Below the pieces are notes generated by a model. That model ran no database searches and was not told the DNA's origin. It worked only from the letters and a program-made list of their open reading frames with translations. Made by a program: the position numbers and the translations under genes. Below are positions 1 to 10,694 of a DNA stretch of 64,000 nt, piece by piece (position 1 is the first letter of the stretch; each line of letters starts with the position of its first letter). Source of the stretch: Blastobasis lacticolella (Eukaryota; Arthropoda; Insecta; Lepidoptera; Blastobasidae); contig LR990049.1 in assembly GCA_905147135.1 (NCBI GenBank), positions 19,175,428 through 19,239,427 on the forward strand, given 5' to 3'.

Positions 1-108
1 TAACATTTGGCTAAATTCGGTGGTCCAAAATCAGAAGCAAAAAGCGAGAGAGCAAATCAAAACCACGTTTTTTGTTTAATTCAACCGAATGTAAGCGCAT
101 GAAAGTAT

Positions 109-238
109 CACAGAGGTCAGACAGAAGGCAGTCGCATTACTTTAATTATCTGATCTGCCAAATCCTGGATCATGGTCAAGACGAACACCGAGTTCTCGCG
201 CGTTAGAGCACAACCTGGACATTGAAGCCAAAGTGATT
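109..238 (+). repeat. SINE-A, 5'-truncated copy
   Basis: Only the 3' half of the tRNA-derived SINE-A family is present. It runs from the segment reading cagaggtcaga through gatctgccaaatcctggatc to the tail with gagcacaacctggacatt. The tRNA-like head is missing, as in an incomplete reverse-transcription insertion. Confidence 0.8.
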
Positions 239-2505
239 ACTTGTCATAATATAACGGACTACAGTTCCGTTTTGTTTTATTGTCGTCTTTTTTTGGTTGT
301 GTTTATTTAGGACAGCATATCCTGGGGTTTGGATCGGGTAAAGTGGTGAAATCGAATCAATGCTGAATTTATTATGTAGTTTTTAGTTCGATCTATATGT
401 CGTATCGGCGAGTGTCTACGCTCGCACAAAATTGGAAGCAAACAATACACCGTTCATTCTCTCAATTTCCAAACATTACGCCCATTCCCAACAACTGAGT
501 AGCAAATAATTACATACAAAAACAAAGTTCATCTCCCGAAACGTGGCATCACACGGTCGGCCGCCTCGAAAATTGAAGTAAAATACCCTCTAATTGCGAA
601 ACTTAAAAACGCGACAAAAATCTCCGCTCGACCCTTGTCACAGGTGTCAAAACAGAGAAAAACTGGCTGTGTAAGTACACGTTTTGTTCCCTCAGCGGGG
701 CTGGGTGTCGTGTACGCAAAAAGCTAAAACCTGCAGTCACGAACGTCAAAAAATACGGACGCCATTCTCCACTAGAGAAGTGAAGCATGCAAGGTACGAC
801 AATTTATTTTGTTGTACATGACTTACACACTCACACAGGTATACAAAGTGCGAGACTCCGCCGCCATTTCGTTTGATTTTATACCTCGCTGCTACGCCAG
901 TGTCAGTGTCAAAGCATGTTAGTTTAATTTTGTACCGCGCTGTCACGCCAGTGACAGTGTCAGAGCTTGCACACACAAAAATGGGCGGCCATTGTGTATT
1001 CTTCACTCATGATTTTACAGAGTTCGTCTGTTTATTTTTCAGGTCCGTGCTCTGCAGTGTGGTTCGCAAAAAGGGGCAGAAAGGGACGCTATTAAAAAGC
1101 GGGAAGGGAGCACAGAGAGGCTTCATTAGTCCGACCGGCCAGCGACGTGCCGGGAATGCTCCAGACACTGTTTATTATTGAACCGGCAAGGGAATATTGT
1201 CACTAATCGGCTCTCCGACAACAAATTCTGCCTCGGAACCGTTTGTATAGCAGCCCGAGCGAACTTGTAGTGAAATTCTTTAATGAGTTTTCCAATTTCG
1301 GGCGGTTTGATGGAGGAGGGAGCTTGCTATTTGAAAGGCTCTGTTTTTGTCCTGTAATGAGTGCAATGATGGCCGAATGTGTTATGATACTTTACTTCGG
1401 AAAGATAACATCATTCGATGAAAACGAACGAGTGTTTCATCCATTGACCTGCTAATGCAGCTGAGGGGTCAATGCTTATTTCTTTAAGATCTTTTGAAAT
1501 CTACAAGTGCGGGAAGTGTCGAGGTACATTTGTAAATATTTTGGCACATTCGGTGTTTCGAAATGTTTTAGATATAAAAATAAACTGTAAAACAAAATGC
1601 AATGCAACAAATGGAAACTTTTTGGTAATGTATTCGTTCAGAAGTATTCCTAAACAAAATACAGCTGTTTGCAATAGTTGCTAAACCCGCAGCTTACAAC
1701 AAAATCGGAGTAGTATTAGGTGAGGTAAAATCTGTCCAGACTGTTTGTCTTATTTGGTAAATAAACGATACTCGTAACCAAATCACGACTTGCTGGACTC
1801 GTTTGGATTATTTTTAATTTTGTCTGAAAACTGTCTCGACTTGGCCTATCAGTCTTTTCTTTCAGGCTTAACGTCGTTCCGGGATTCTGTATATATTTAC
1901 TTACTAATATTAAAAGAGAGATATTTGTTTCGTAATTTTGATTGTTTTATTGTTTTAATGTCGGGGTAAACTCCGAAACTACAGACTCATTTTTGAAATT
2001 TCCCAAACTGTAAGCTTTGGGGTGTAATAAAAATAGCAATGTACTGTTTTCAGAAAGTATATGAGTACGAATTACTTAATTTGAATGTTTATCACCTCGA
2101 AGTACAGAACTTCGAACATTGTGAACTTTGCGATTCAGTATTACACTCAACATTACCCTCATAGCATACTGTTGTTCCCGGTAAAACAATAGCCTCTTAA
2201 TGGCTAGTTGAATGTCCACAGGGTTCCGATCTGTACGCAGGTAAAACCCGCTTAACCCAAATAATTAGGACATCATGCCACCTAAAGGTACCTTCTCTAC
2301 AATGCAAAGCCGATAAACGAAACGTTACGGAGGGAACCCCGCTAATCGATTGCAATCGCTTCATGTTAAATGGAGTCGAATGTTCAGACGATTAACGCTC
2401 TACAGATACTATACATTGTGTTGATTGATTATACCGCCTCGGATCTATGTAATTACTGGATCGAAACACAGCGTCTGTATGCCAGATTACACGGCTTGCG
2501 CACGC
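239..2505. other. Mostly unique AT-rich stretch
   Basis: No repeat family seen elsewhere in the window and no convincing coding frame. The one internal structure is a 51-bp imperfect direct duplication at about 873-975, listed separately. The frames near 873-1455 are short and lack recognisable motifs. I read this as intronic or intergenic DNA. Confidence 0.5.
873..975 (+). repeat. Two-copy imperfect tandem repeat, 51-bp period
   Basis: Two adjacent units start with ttttatacctcgctg and ttttgtaccgcgctg. Each continues through acgccagtg(t/a)cagtgtca(a/g)agc. The unit starts are 51 bp apart and the copies differ at several positions, so the duplication is not recent. Confidence 0.7.
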
Positions 2506-2770
2506 TCAAAACGTGTTGAACGACACGTCGATCGGCACCGGTTTAGCAATATTTGTATGAAATTTCTTAGTAGAGTGCTCGCGAGATAAATCTGCACTTA
2601 GGATATTGGCGTCTGTAATTGTTTTTGTTGCGAGTTGGTCGTGTTGGTTGTCTGTCAATTGATGACATCGGTCAACCTCAAATTTCGAACTCAAACTCAT
2701 AAATTATTTATCCAAATAGGATTAATTAATCTCTTATCAAACATAAAAAAAACTTATTAACGAGCTCACC

Positions 2771-2990
2771 CAGTGCGCACGAAAAGAACACGTCCCCGAG
2801 ATACCGAGTACCGATACGCACCATGTACAGTTGGTCGCGCAACCCCAGCACACACTTAATGTATGCTGACCGCCCCGCAGCCGACCGCTCGTGAACACTA
2901 CTAGCACAACACGGTCACAGCACGCTCGTCGCTCGTGCTCTCGGCAGCGCGCCTCGATTTGCTAATGAGGTTTACAGGAGACACGCCTAA
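2771..2990 (-). promoter_or_regulatory. Possible first exon or promoter of an unknown gene
   Basis: A GC- and CpG-rich block stands out from its AT-rich flanks. On the minus strand it ends with gcgcactgg|gtgagc, which fits a splice donor. Just downstream on the minus strand, 2506-2700 is an open frame of 64 codons starting MSLSSKFEVDR, with no family I recognise. Composition and a donor-like site are weak evidence. It could equally be a decayed GC-rich repeat. Confidence 0.2.
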
Positions 2991-3104
2991 CCAGTGACGC
3001 GGTCTTGCGGTGTCGAAGTTTGACAAACCTCAAAGTAGGACACGGTCACACATCAACTTCCCAGTCTCCGGATGCGTTACTATGGTTACCGGTCTCGCAA
3101 GAAT

Positions 3105-3273
3105 ACTTTTTTTTATATAATAAGTCTAGCCAGGCCGCCATGGCTCACCTGGTGGTAAGTGACGATGGGCCGTATGATGGAGCATGTCTGTATAGAAACA
3201 GCCTATTCACTCTGGCCTTAAAGGCGTCTAGATAATAATGATCAGGGAACACACTCGCGGGTACTGCAACTGG
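3105..3273 (-). pseudogene. LINE-M 3' end (RT C-terminal tail)
   Basis: Read on the minus strand this encodes FPDHYYLDAFKARVNRLF and ends in an A-rich tail near 3105. It is the last part of a Jockey/CR1-like reverse transcriptase ORF plus 3' UTR. Related copies sit at 23093-23256 and 57610-57925. The copy is severely 5'-truncated and cannot be functional. Confidence 0.7.
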
Positions 3274-3639
3274 ACCCACCAACATGAGCAAGCGAAACTA
3301 ATTACCCAAATCCAATTAGGGGAAAACACAAAGTTTTACCCAAGTCGAGGTGCAAAGAGTTGCCGGAGTTTTTAACTCGGCATTCCGCTTTGAAGCTAAG
3401 TCGGTGCGCCTCATTATTGCGTCATAATTAAAATATGAGCGGTGCTCGGCAACTTTGGACGCGGGACGGCCCAATTAAGTCAGAGTTGGAGGTGCGATCG
3501 GGTAGAGGTTCTCTTTCGATGAAATTCTTTCGTATGTAGCTATTTCAGAATTTGAAAATACTTATTGCGAAAGAATTTCGAAATATTATGAAGAGCACTG
3601 TGATTAGATTAAGAAGCTAAAATCCTCTGTGCTCAGGTT
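3274..3639. other. Unique stretch, nothing recognised
   Basis: Mixed composition, with a slightly GC-rich part around 3345-3490 that matches no other part of the window. No coding frame or RNA gene seen. Confidence 0.4.
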
Positions 3640-4429
3640 GGAGCGTTGGTGGCCGAGTAGTTAAGGTATCCGACTCGTAAGCGAGAGGTACCGGGTTTGG
3701 CGGTGAAGGGAATAAGGTAGCCGCCAATAAAAAAAAAAGTCTATTAAGTCTTGTAAAATACATTTCAATTTTAGATGTAAAAAACACGTAAAAGGTAAAA
3801 ATAAAACATATTTTTGCCTGAGCTAGGATAATATGATACCCTGTGTTTCAGGCGAGAAATTACAGATCTTAAATTAACAAAGAATGGTTTTCTATACATA
3901 TTAAAATAATCACTAGTAAAATATGACGATCAATGTTGGCAAGCGAATATGGAGAAGGTATAAAAGGGTAATATCGACCTGGCCGGGTGTGACCAGGGGA
4001 CCAAGGATCCGACAGTTGATCGTCGGAAGTAGTTTATATGCCGTGGAAGTTGGCATAAATCGCTAGCGCGATGTAGGACGGTCAGCGCCATCTATGTGCG
4101 GATGCTTGCCAACCTTGTGTTTGTGTACTTGTAATGTGAGTATTGTTGAATTTCCCTATTGGAGCGATAGATGTCGCCACACCGGGTTCGAATCCCACTG
4201 CGGCCATGTACTATTAATTCTTTTCTGAGTTATGTACATTAGTTGAGTGCTAACTGATGCTCTTACGTTAAAGGAAAATATCGGGTTGATACCTGAACAT
4301 TTGGGCGACTGAATGTGTAGCTATGATCCAATCTGGTCAGGTTTCCCTAGTAGTAGGGTCACGGAGTCGCTCCACTGTAATGATCAGATCTACCAAATTT
4401 TAGATCATGCTCAAGGCGGACCCCGGGCC
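3640..4429 (+). repeat. SINE-A split by a 483-bp insertion
   Basis: The tRNA-like head (ggccgagtagttaagg, then gactcgtaagcgag) runs to 3697 and breaks inside the B box. The element resumes at 4189 with cgaatcccactgcggcc and continues through the body to ccccgggcc at 4429. The two halves rejoin exactly when 3698-4188 is removed, so the SINE predates the insertion. Confidence 0.85.
3698..4180. mobile_element. Insertion with 8-bp target duplication (hAT-like or LTR-like)
   Basis: It is flanked by accgggtt at 3690-3697 and 4181-4188. The element begins tggcggtgaag and ends gatgtcgccac, giving a very short imperfect terminal inverted repeat around TGGCG. There is no coding frame. An internal tataaaagg lies near 3959, and a motif cagcgccatctatgtg lies near 4084. 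The 8-bp duplication suits a hAT-type non-autonomous element. The TG...CA-like ends and TATA-like motif leave a solo LTR possible. Confidence 0.55.
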
Positions 4430-5200
4430 TATCATTGTAGGTAACGAAGCTGTCAATAAAACAGATAAATCCAAATACCTAGAATCCGTGATGCACAAGT
4501 AGAGCGATATCGGCCTCGATGTCAAGTCCCGAATTTCTGCAGCTTGGGCCAAATGGCGGGAACTCGCGGCACACATCTGTGACCCTAAACTTCCTGTCTC
4601 AAAGGGCTTATATACAAGAGTATAATAAGACCTGTAGGCCTAGCATAAGTTGCTCTCGCGCGCAATAAGCGAAGAAAAGCGCGACAAGGTATTGCTATCT
4701 CTTTCGTCTGAGCGAAAGAGACAAACGATCACTCGCGACGCGAGCTTTGTCGCGGATACACTTGTGCTAGGGCCACTGTGACGCTCTATGGCTGGGAGAC
4801 ATGGCCAGCGCTGACGTAAAACGTTCGCGAGCTCCACGCCAACGAAATAAAAATGCTGCGGTGGATGTGCGGAGTTACGAGAGTCGATCGAATACGCAAC
4901 GAGTACATTCGTGGCAGCCTTGGCGTGAGGGATATCGCGGATAAGACCAAGGTCACTCTCCTGCGCTGGTTTGGTCACGTGTTGCGTAAGCCCCAGGGAT
5001 ACGTTGGTGCCTGAACCTGCCGATATCAGAAAGAGGCTCCGTGAGCGACCAAAGAAGCGATGGATTAGCATCGCTGAGTCGGATGCAACAGCCAACGGCT
5101 TACGACGCGTGAATGCCGAAGATCGGGCGAAGTGAAGAAGGATGATTAGGAAAGAGAACCCTGGCAGATGTCGGAATAAGCGCTAGGACGATGTTGATGA
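4430..5200 (+). pseudogene. RTE-like LINE, RT C-terminal fragment, interrupted
   Basis: The translated fragments follow the end of an endonuclease/reverse-transcriptase polyprotein: KYLESVMHK, WAKWRELAAHICD, then, after a 129-bp insertion, ELHANEIKMLRWMCGVTR, NEYIRGSLGVRDIADK and RPKKRWISIAESDATANGL. Stops and frame changes are present (for example after VMHK and around 5005), so it is dead. Its last part matches 43677-43868 and 50530-50682. The 5' end abuts SINE-A at 4429. The 3' end has a GACGATGTTGATGA-type tail. Confidence 0.8.
4641..4769. mobile_element. MITE-like element inside the RTE fragment
   Basis: The ends are tagcataagt and acttgtgcta, inverted repeats with one mismatch over ten bases. 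The element splits the LINE frame between the codons for RPV and the continuation. A relative lies at 50778-50955 with the same ends and the same internal gctctcgcgcg and tctcgcgacgcg segments. The short open frames across it have no meaning as proteins. Confidence 0.65.
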
Positions 5201-5597
5201 GACTACGATTTATGATCCCTCTTAGTCTTCATTTGTTTAAACGATGAAAAATGTATTTATGACAGACTTAAGGCAGTATTTCTGTACTACCCAAACTTGA
5301 CAGAACCCTAGTAAAAAAATAGCGAAATCCATATGCATTCCTAGAATTACCATACAATTACGGAGAGTAAAACCACATTAATTATAATTTTATTGTCCAC
5401 ATTAAATTCAACGCCATAATCCCTGTGACTGCAAGCGTATTAACCCTGTCGTGCTTTCGCAGTTCAATGCGAAATTAAGTATCGTAAAATACAGTGTAAT
5501 ATTTAATGTCGAGGTGCACCTGAGCCTTTATTAAGCGCCACAATGTCGCCATATTGGAAACACGGGCTTACGTGCGGGATTGCGTATTTAGGGCGAC
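5201..5597. other. Unique stretch
   Basis: AT-rich DNA between the RTE fragment and the next SINE. No repeat seen elsewhere in the window and no coding frame. Confidence 0.4.
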
Positions 5598-5616
5598 TAT
5601 TTAATTAAGTAGGGTA

Positions 5617-5961
5617 TGGAGCGTCGGTGGCCGAGCGGTCAGAGTATACGACTCGTAAGTCAGAGGTCCTGGGTTCGAATCCCGCTCCGGCCTTGTACTA
5701 ATGACTGTTTTCTGAGTTATGTACATTAGTTGAATACTAACCGATGCTCTTACGGTGAGGGTGAAACATCAGAAAACAGAAAACATCGTGATAAAACTTG
5801 CACATTCAGGCGACTGGATGTGTAACCATGATCCAATCTGGTCAGGTTCCGCTGGTAGCGGGGTCACCTGATCTGCCAAATCCTGGATCGTGGTCAAGGC
5901 GGACCCCGGGCCCTCGTGCGCGAGAGCACAACCGGAAAATTAACGCCAAGATGATTTTATT
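5617..5961 (+). repeat. SINE-A, full length, with 19-bp TSD
   Basis: A complete copy. The tRNA-like head has an A box (tggccgagcggt) and B box (gggttcgaatccc), and its ggagcg can pair with cgctcc at the end of the T arm. The body ends with gagcacaaccgg...attaacgccaagatga. The insertion is flanked by tatttaattaagtagggta at 5598-5616 and 5962-5980, the mark of LINE-driven target-primed insertion. Confidence 0.92.
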
Positions 5962-5980
5962 TATTTAATTAAGTAGGGTA

Positions 5981-6288
5981 GCAGCGACGGTGGCCGACTG
6001 GTTAAGGTATCCGACTCGTAAGCTAGAGGTACCGGGCTCAAATCTTACTGCGGACATGTACCAATGAGTTTTTTCTTAGTTATGTATATTAGTTGAATGG
6101 TAACCGATGATTTTACGGCGAGGGAAAATATCGCGATAAAACCGGCACATTCAGAATGTGTAACCATGATCCATGATCTGGTCAGGTTGCCCCGTTACCA
6201 GTTGTCACGGAGTCAGATACAAGTCGCTCCACTATAATTACTGCCAAATCCTAGATCATGGTCAAGGCGGACCCCGAGCCCTTGTCCA
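5981..6288 (+). repeat. SINE-A, adjacent second copy
   Basis: It begins directly after the second target duplication of the preceding copy (gcagcgacggtggccgactgg). It is more diverged, with B box gggctcaaatctt, and its tail is truncated after gagcccttgtcc. Sequence divergence from its neighbour argues for two separate insertions and against a simple tandem duplication. Confidence 0.85.
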
Positions 6289-6477
6289 TACCATTCAAAG
6301 ATAACAAGTAGGTTCTAAACCCACAACCGCTTATCGATACTCTCCTACTTATCGACATTACAACTCCAAAACAGTACTTAAAACCCTCAGTGGCGCACAT
6401 GTAGCTCTCAGCTAGGGTTGCCAAATCTACTGTACAATGTAGTATCCTACTATATTTTGGGTCAAGATACCATATCA

Positions 6478-6719
6478 CCATAACAGTCCACTGCAGGACT
6501 TAGGGCCTCCCACGAAAGGGGAGGTTATTGCCATAATCGTTTGTTGTCATAAGAGTTGGACATCGCAGTTTTATAAATATAAAAATGGAAAATGCTGCTG
6601 CCCAATTTTCTAACCAACGGAACTCTAGATATTTTGTCTCAAAAATATTAATCGACTTTTACGATACCCAGGAGTGTATGGGGTTGGTGCTATTCTACTC
6701 TGCCGGACACCACACGGCT
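6478..6719 (-). repeat. REP-C, diverged copy
   Basis: In reverse orientation it carries the family landmarks: head tctgccggacaccacacggc at the right end, ggaaaatgctgctgccca in the middle, and cagtccactgcaggactta with ctcccacgaaaggggagg at the left (tail) end. The middle has diverged strongly. Confidence 0.75.
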
Positions 6720-7115
6720 CAACAATATTTTAGCATTGCAGGGGCAACCCTTCCTTCAGTTATAATTAAAGCCATTTGGTAAAAAAATACACTTTTTCCT
6801 TGAATATGAATGACCAACCCACGAAATTAAAAAAAATTAACAACTTATTTTTTTTTTCTTTGTTTAACACTTTTTTGTTGCGACTTCATGATAGAACTAA
6901 ATTTTTAAGAATTAAATCACTTTTTATGATTTTATAAATCACTGCCTGAAGATGAGCAATTCAGAACCGGTTGCAATTTCATAAAATTTGTATAATAAAA
7001 TGGAACGAGTGTACAAAAAGTGATTTCATTCATAAACTAACCACTTTATTATGTGGTGTCCGGTAGAATAGTGAAGGGATGCTTAACAAGGGAGTCATAC
7101 ACACCATATTCTTAT

Positions 7116-7285
7116 TAAAAAAAATCATCTTGGCGTTAATGTCCCGGTTGTGCTCTCGCGCACGTGGTTCCGGGGTCCGCCTTGACCATGATCCAGGATT
7201 CGGCAGATCAGGTAATTACAGTGGAACAACTGCCGTCTGACCTCCATGACCCTGCTACCAGGGGAACCTGTCCAGATTGGATCAT
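7116..7285 (-). repeat. SINE-A, 5'-truncated, with 15-bp TSD
   Basis: Only the tail half is present, in reverse orientation (catcttggcgttaatgtcc through ccagattggatc). It is flanked by acaccatattcttat at 7101-7115 and 7286-7300. A small fragment resembling the REP-C head (gtggtgtccggtagaatag) lies just left at about 7054. Confidence 0.88.
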
Positions 7286-7639
7286 ACACCATATTCTTAT
7301 AGCAACACTATTTATTGACACCCTCACTAAAAATCTCCTATATTCTTCTTGAACCGCAACCCTACTTCCATCCCAACACCCATGTATGACACAAATCTGG
7401 CTGTTGGCAACAGCAATAACTTTAATCGCCATACACTTAGCACAATTAAACTATCGGCCGCGGTGCTCAAGCTACTTGTTGCTCCACTGGACCGCTGCCA
7501 AGGGACGAATCTGGCGAGTTACAACCGGAACATTATACGGTTACGCTTGTAGACTCTTTGATTTGGACATTGTCAGGGTTAAGTTATCGTGGTGTTATGG
7601 TTTGTTCTAGTGTCTGTGAGTGTCGAAAAGAGAGGGTTA

Positions 7640-7835
7640 TAAGTTGCACGTGTGTATCTTTGTGTCAATGGCTCTGTGGATGTGTGTGTTGTTGCATCGT
7701 AGCTGCCGGATGGATGGACTGATTTCGATGCGGTTTTATTTATTTGGAAGCCAGTTTAGTCGAGGTGAGGTTCAGTAGCTTAGAAAATATTTGAGCATTT
7801 GTAAACTTGGTCGGGACGTTTTTCTGTCGTTTGGT
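7640..7835 (+). repeat. REP-U copy
   Basis: It contains gcatcgtagctgccggatgg, then atttcgatgcggttttat, then ccagtttagtcgaggtg and gtaaacttggtcggg. The same order recurs at 31905-32110 and, in reverse, at 17110-17260 and partly at 9226-9340. The family is non-coding and its class is unknown to me. Confidence 0.6.
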
Positions 7836-8025
7836 TATATAACCTTTGTCTTATCTTTGGGCTATAAGGTGACATACATGCTTATTAGCCTCTTTCAAAC
7901 AATTCTAGAGCATTCTTATCGTTTACACCATACAAGTTAATGCCTTAGATCTATCTATTCATTTGCTGTCTGCATCTGTAACGACGTTGCTCCGAACGAA
8001 TGAAGAAATTCAATTTAATGTGTTA

Positions 8026-8317
8026 GAAGCGTTGGTGGCGGGGTTTTACTCGTAAGCGAGTTGTACCCGGGTTCGTACCCCAACAACGACTCTTTTCCGA
8101 GTTATGTACATTAGTTGAACACTAACTGATGCTCTTACGGTGACGGAAAACATAGCGATGGAACCTGCACATTCAGGCGACTAAATTTGTAGTGTCCCTT
8201 CACCTGTCGCTTCACTGTAATTGCCTGATCTGCTAAATCCTTGATCATGGTCAAGGTGAACCCCGGGCCCCCGTGGCCTCGAGCACGACCAGCACATTAC
8301 GGCCAAAAACATGATGA
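8026..8317 (+). repeat. SINE-A, diverged, internally deleted
   Basis: The head is degraded (gaagcgttggtggcggggtttta). The body has gagttatgtacattagttga and cctgcacattcaggcgact, then a deletion through the middle, and resumes at cgcttcactgtaattgcc to the tail. Confidence 0.8.
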
Positions 8318-9189
8318 GTATATTACTAGCGATCCGCCTCGGTTTCGCACGGGAGTTCTCAGGATTCCTATGTTATATATGTTGTAATATGCATGTACTA
8401 ACTGTTGCACGCGACTTTGACCGCTTAAAAGTTGGTTATTACGTTACGCACTCGTTCCCGCGGGAATATTGTTTGTTATGAACCAACGGTTCGTTGTGGT
8501 TCATAACAACTAACATGCTCGCCGCTTCGCTAACCCCTTTGTGATCTTACGACGTTTTTGATAGATTCGGTTTCGTAGCAATTTTCAAATAAAATAAATA
8601 GCGCGGATTGGTTGTAAAACACATCCAATATCCAACCCATTATTTAACCTACGGAGGATAATTTAAAGTTTTGACAAATCATTTTTCAGAGGATCGATAT
8701 TAGGACATTTAAATGTTAGGACAAAGAATATTTGGACTTGGAAATATTAGAACTAAAGAACATTAGGACAACGATGCATTTAGTGTCGTAATGGATTATC
8801 AATATTATAAATTAGAAAAATCAATATTTAAGACAATCGAAATTAGGAAAATCATGTTAGGACAATTATTTATAATTGATTTAAATATTAGGAAAAACAA
8901 AAGTTTCTTGTATATAATAAATTATTAATTTCTTACTTTGCGTGAATTAGAAGGTGTTTGCGAACATACAGACATACAGACGCGCTATGCTATTTATTTT
9001 ATACTGTTTACGTAATGTTGAGGAAGCTAATTCATAGCCTAGTTTCAGTCAGTCAAATGAAAGAAGCTTACGGTGCTTCGATTACCACGCAAATTATTGG
9101 TAAGCTTTGATCGGGCTTTATTCAAGGGTTTGACGTTTTTATTGTACGTTTGTACAACTGACCGTTAGTTATAATAGAAAACAACGCAT
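8318..9189. other. AT-rich stretch with cryptic ATTAGGACA-like repetition
   Basis: Between about 8690 and 8890 the phrase attaggaca, or a near match, recurs many times at irregular spacing. This is low-complexity slippage-type sequence, not a clean array. No coding frame. Confidence 0.5.
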
Positions 9190-9845
9190 GAACGCCATCC
9201 ATGGGCGACATATTTCTTTTTATTTCACAGCTTTATTTTAAGTCCATTTGGCGCTCCATATATTCGGGAGCTATGATGACACAGACAGACACATAGCTAG
9301 ATAGAGATACAGAGTCATAGATACAACCATAATGCAATTACAATACACACAAATCGTGTCTATAACAAATTGTTTTCTGTGTAATTTTGTAGGCCAAGGC
9401 AGAATAGCAGGCCCGTAGGCACCTTCGCGTATCTGCGGAACTGAGCTTTGGCCTCTTTAGCGTTTAGTGTTTATATAATTTTTTATTTTTTTTTCTCATT
9501 TTTTTTTTCTGGTTTAATTTATTTTAATTTTGTGTATTTTTTTTATATGTCTGAGCTAAATGCTAAATAAATACCTTTTTATTTATTTATTTATTTAAAT
9601 GAAACAAAAAAATACGAGCAGAAATTACTTGGGTGTCGAACCTTAAGCATTCAACCCCCAAATCCCAAACCCATTGTACCCAATCCAATAGCAGTGCGCT
9701 AAAACGGCGGAGTCAGTGGGTGTCGGAGCGCAAGCGGCGCGGTATCGGCACTGGATCGCGGAGTAGATTGGGGATTAGTGTGCCGGCCGGGCCTTGCGCT
9801 GCCGTCTTGTAGGTGGGTCAAGCCGTAGGGTTGGTTGGTGTGGAG
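9190..9845 (+). repeat. Tandem segmental duplication, copy 1
   Basis: It begins near gccatccatgggcgaca and ends near gggtcaagccgtagggttgg. The last 180 bp or so is nearly identical to 10102-10296. Copy 1 is about 290 bp longer than copy 2 because of a segment around 9260-9595. That segment holds a REP-U-like piece and an AT-rich (ttta)n stretch. Confidence 0.75.
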
Positions 9846-9939
9846 AAAAGCCTGTGTTTTCATTTTGTCGTGTATTATATTATTACTAACGGCCAGTTAT
9901 ACTAACTTAGAGTGAAAATAATAAAATCACAAAAAAAAG

Positions 9940-10300
9940 GCCATCCATCGGCGACTTATTTCACGTCTTTATTTTAAATCTTTGAAATTCATTTAGCGCT
10001 TTGAATACATTTACTAAGAATCTAAACCATATAGCAATTACTAACAACTCCAACGAAGGACGAAATTACGAGCAAAAATTAGTATGGTCATCGAAACTAA
10101 GCATTCAACGCCCAAATCCCAAACCCATTGTACCCAATCCAATAGCAGTGCGCTAAAACGGCGGAGTCAGTGGGTGTCGGAGCGCAAGCGGCGCGGTATC
10201 GGCACTGGATCGCGGAGCAGATTGGGGATTAATGCGCCGGCCGGGCCTTGCGTTGCCGTCTTGTAGGTGGGTCAAGCCGTAGGGTTGGTTGGCTTAGAAA
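9940..10300 (+). repeat. Tandem segmental duplication, copy 2
   Basis: It parallels 9190-9845, starting gccatccatcggcgact. The match is strongest from cattcaac at 10102 onward, offset 454 bp from copy 1. A 60-codon open frame here (10084-10266) is not preserved in copy 1 with a start, so I do not call it a gene. Confidence 0.75.
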
Positions 10301-10393
10301 ATAGAGTTTTCTTTTTTGTCGTATACAGCTAACTGTCTCCTGCGGTTTTCTCCAGGATCATTGTGAATTTTCAACTATCCCGAGGGACACTAT

Positions 10394-10694
10394 AATTTTT
10401 TTTTATGTTGCTCAGCAGACAAACAGGCAAGCGGGCCACCGGATGGAAAGTGGTTACCGCCGCCTATGGACATCAGCAACACCAGGGGAGTCACCAATGC
10501 GTTGCCCGCCTCTAAAGATACCTCTAATATACCTCTTGAAAGATCCCATGTCATAGTCCAAAGGAAACACTGTGGCTGGGAGCTCATTCCACATCCAAAA
10601 TTTTCTGGGATGAAAAAATAGTCTATGCCACTCGGGAATTTTAGTAAAAGACTTTTCAAAATTGGTGCAGTAGTATCGGTTACCTGCCCTTAAC
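10394..10694 (-). pseudogene. LINE-J 3' end, truncated
   Basis: On the minus strand it encodes the RT tail with WNELPATVFPLDYDMGSFKR and RGGQRIGDSPGVADVHRRR, then 3' UTR and an oligo-A tail at 10394. It is the same family as 37351-38690. The upstream part (HRLFFHPRKFWM) differs from the long copy, so this is a related subfamily or is locally frameshifted. Confidence 0.85.

Noticed and set aside
4640..5095. 151-codon minus-strand ORF
   Set aside because: It lies antisense to a recognised RTE reverse-transcriptase fragment and spans a MITE. It is a shadow frame.
5617..5692. tRNA gene
   Set aside because: The cloverleaf-like head is continuous with a dispersed 345-bp repeat flanked by a 19-bp TSD, so it is a SINE head. 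The same applies to the other tRNA-like hits at 31630-31705, 41458-41530 and 43250-43325.
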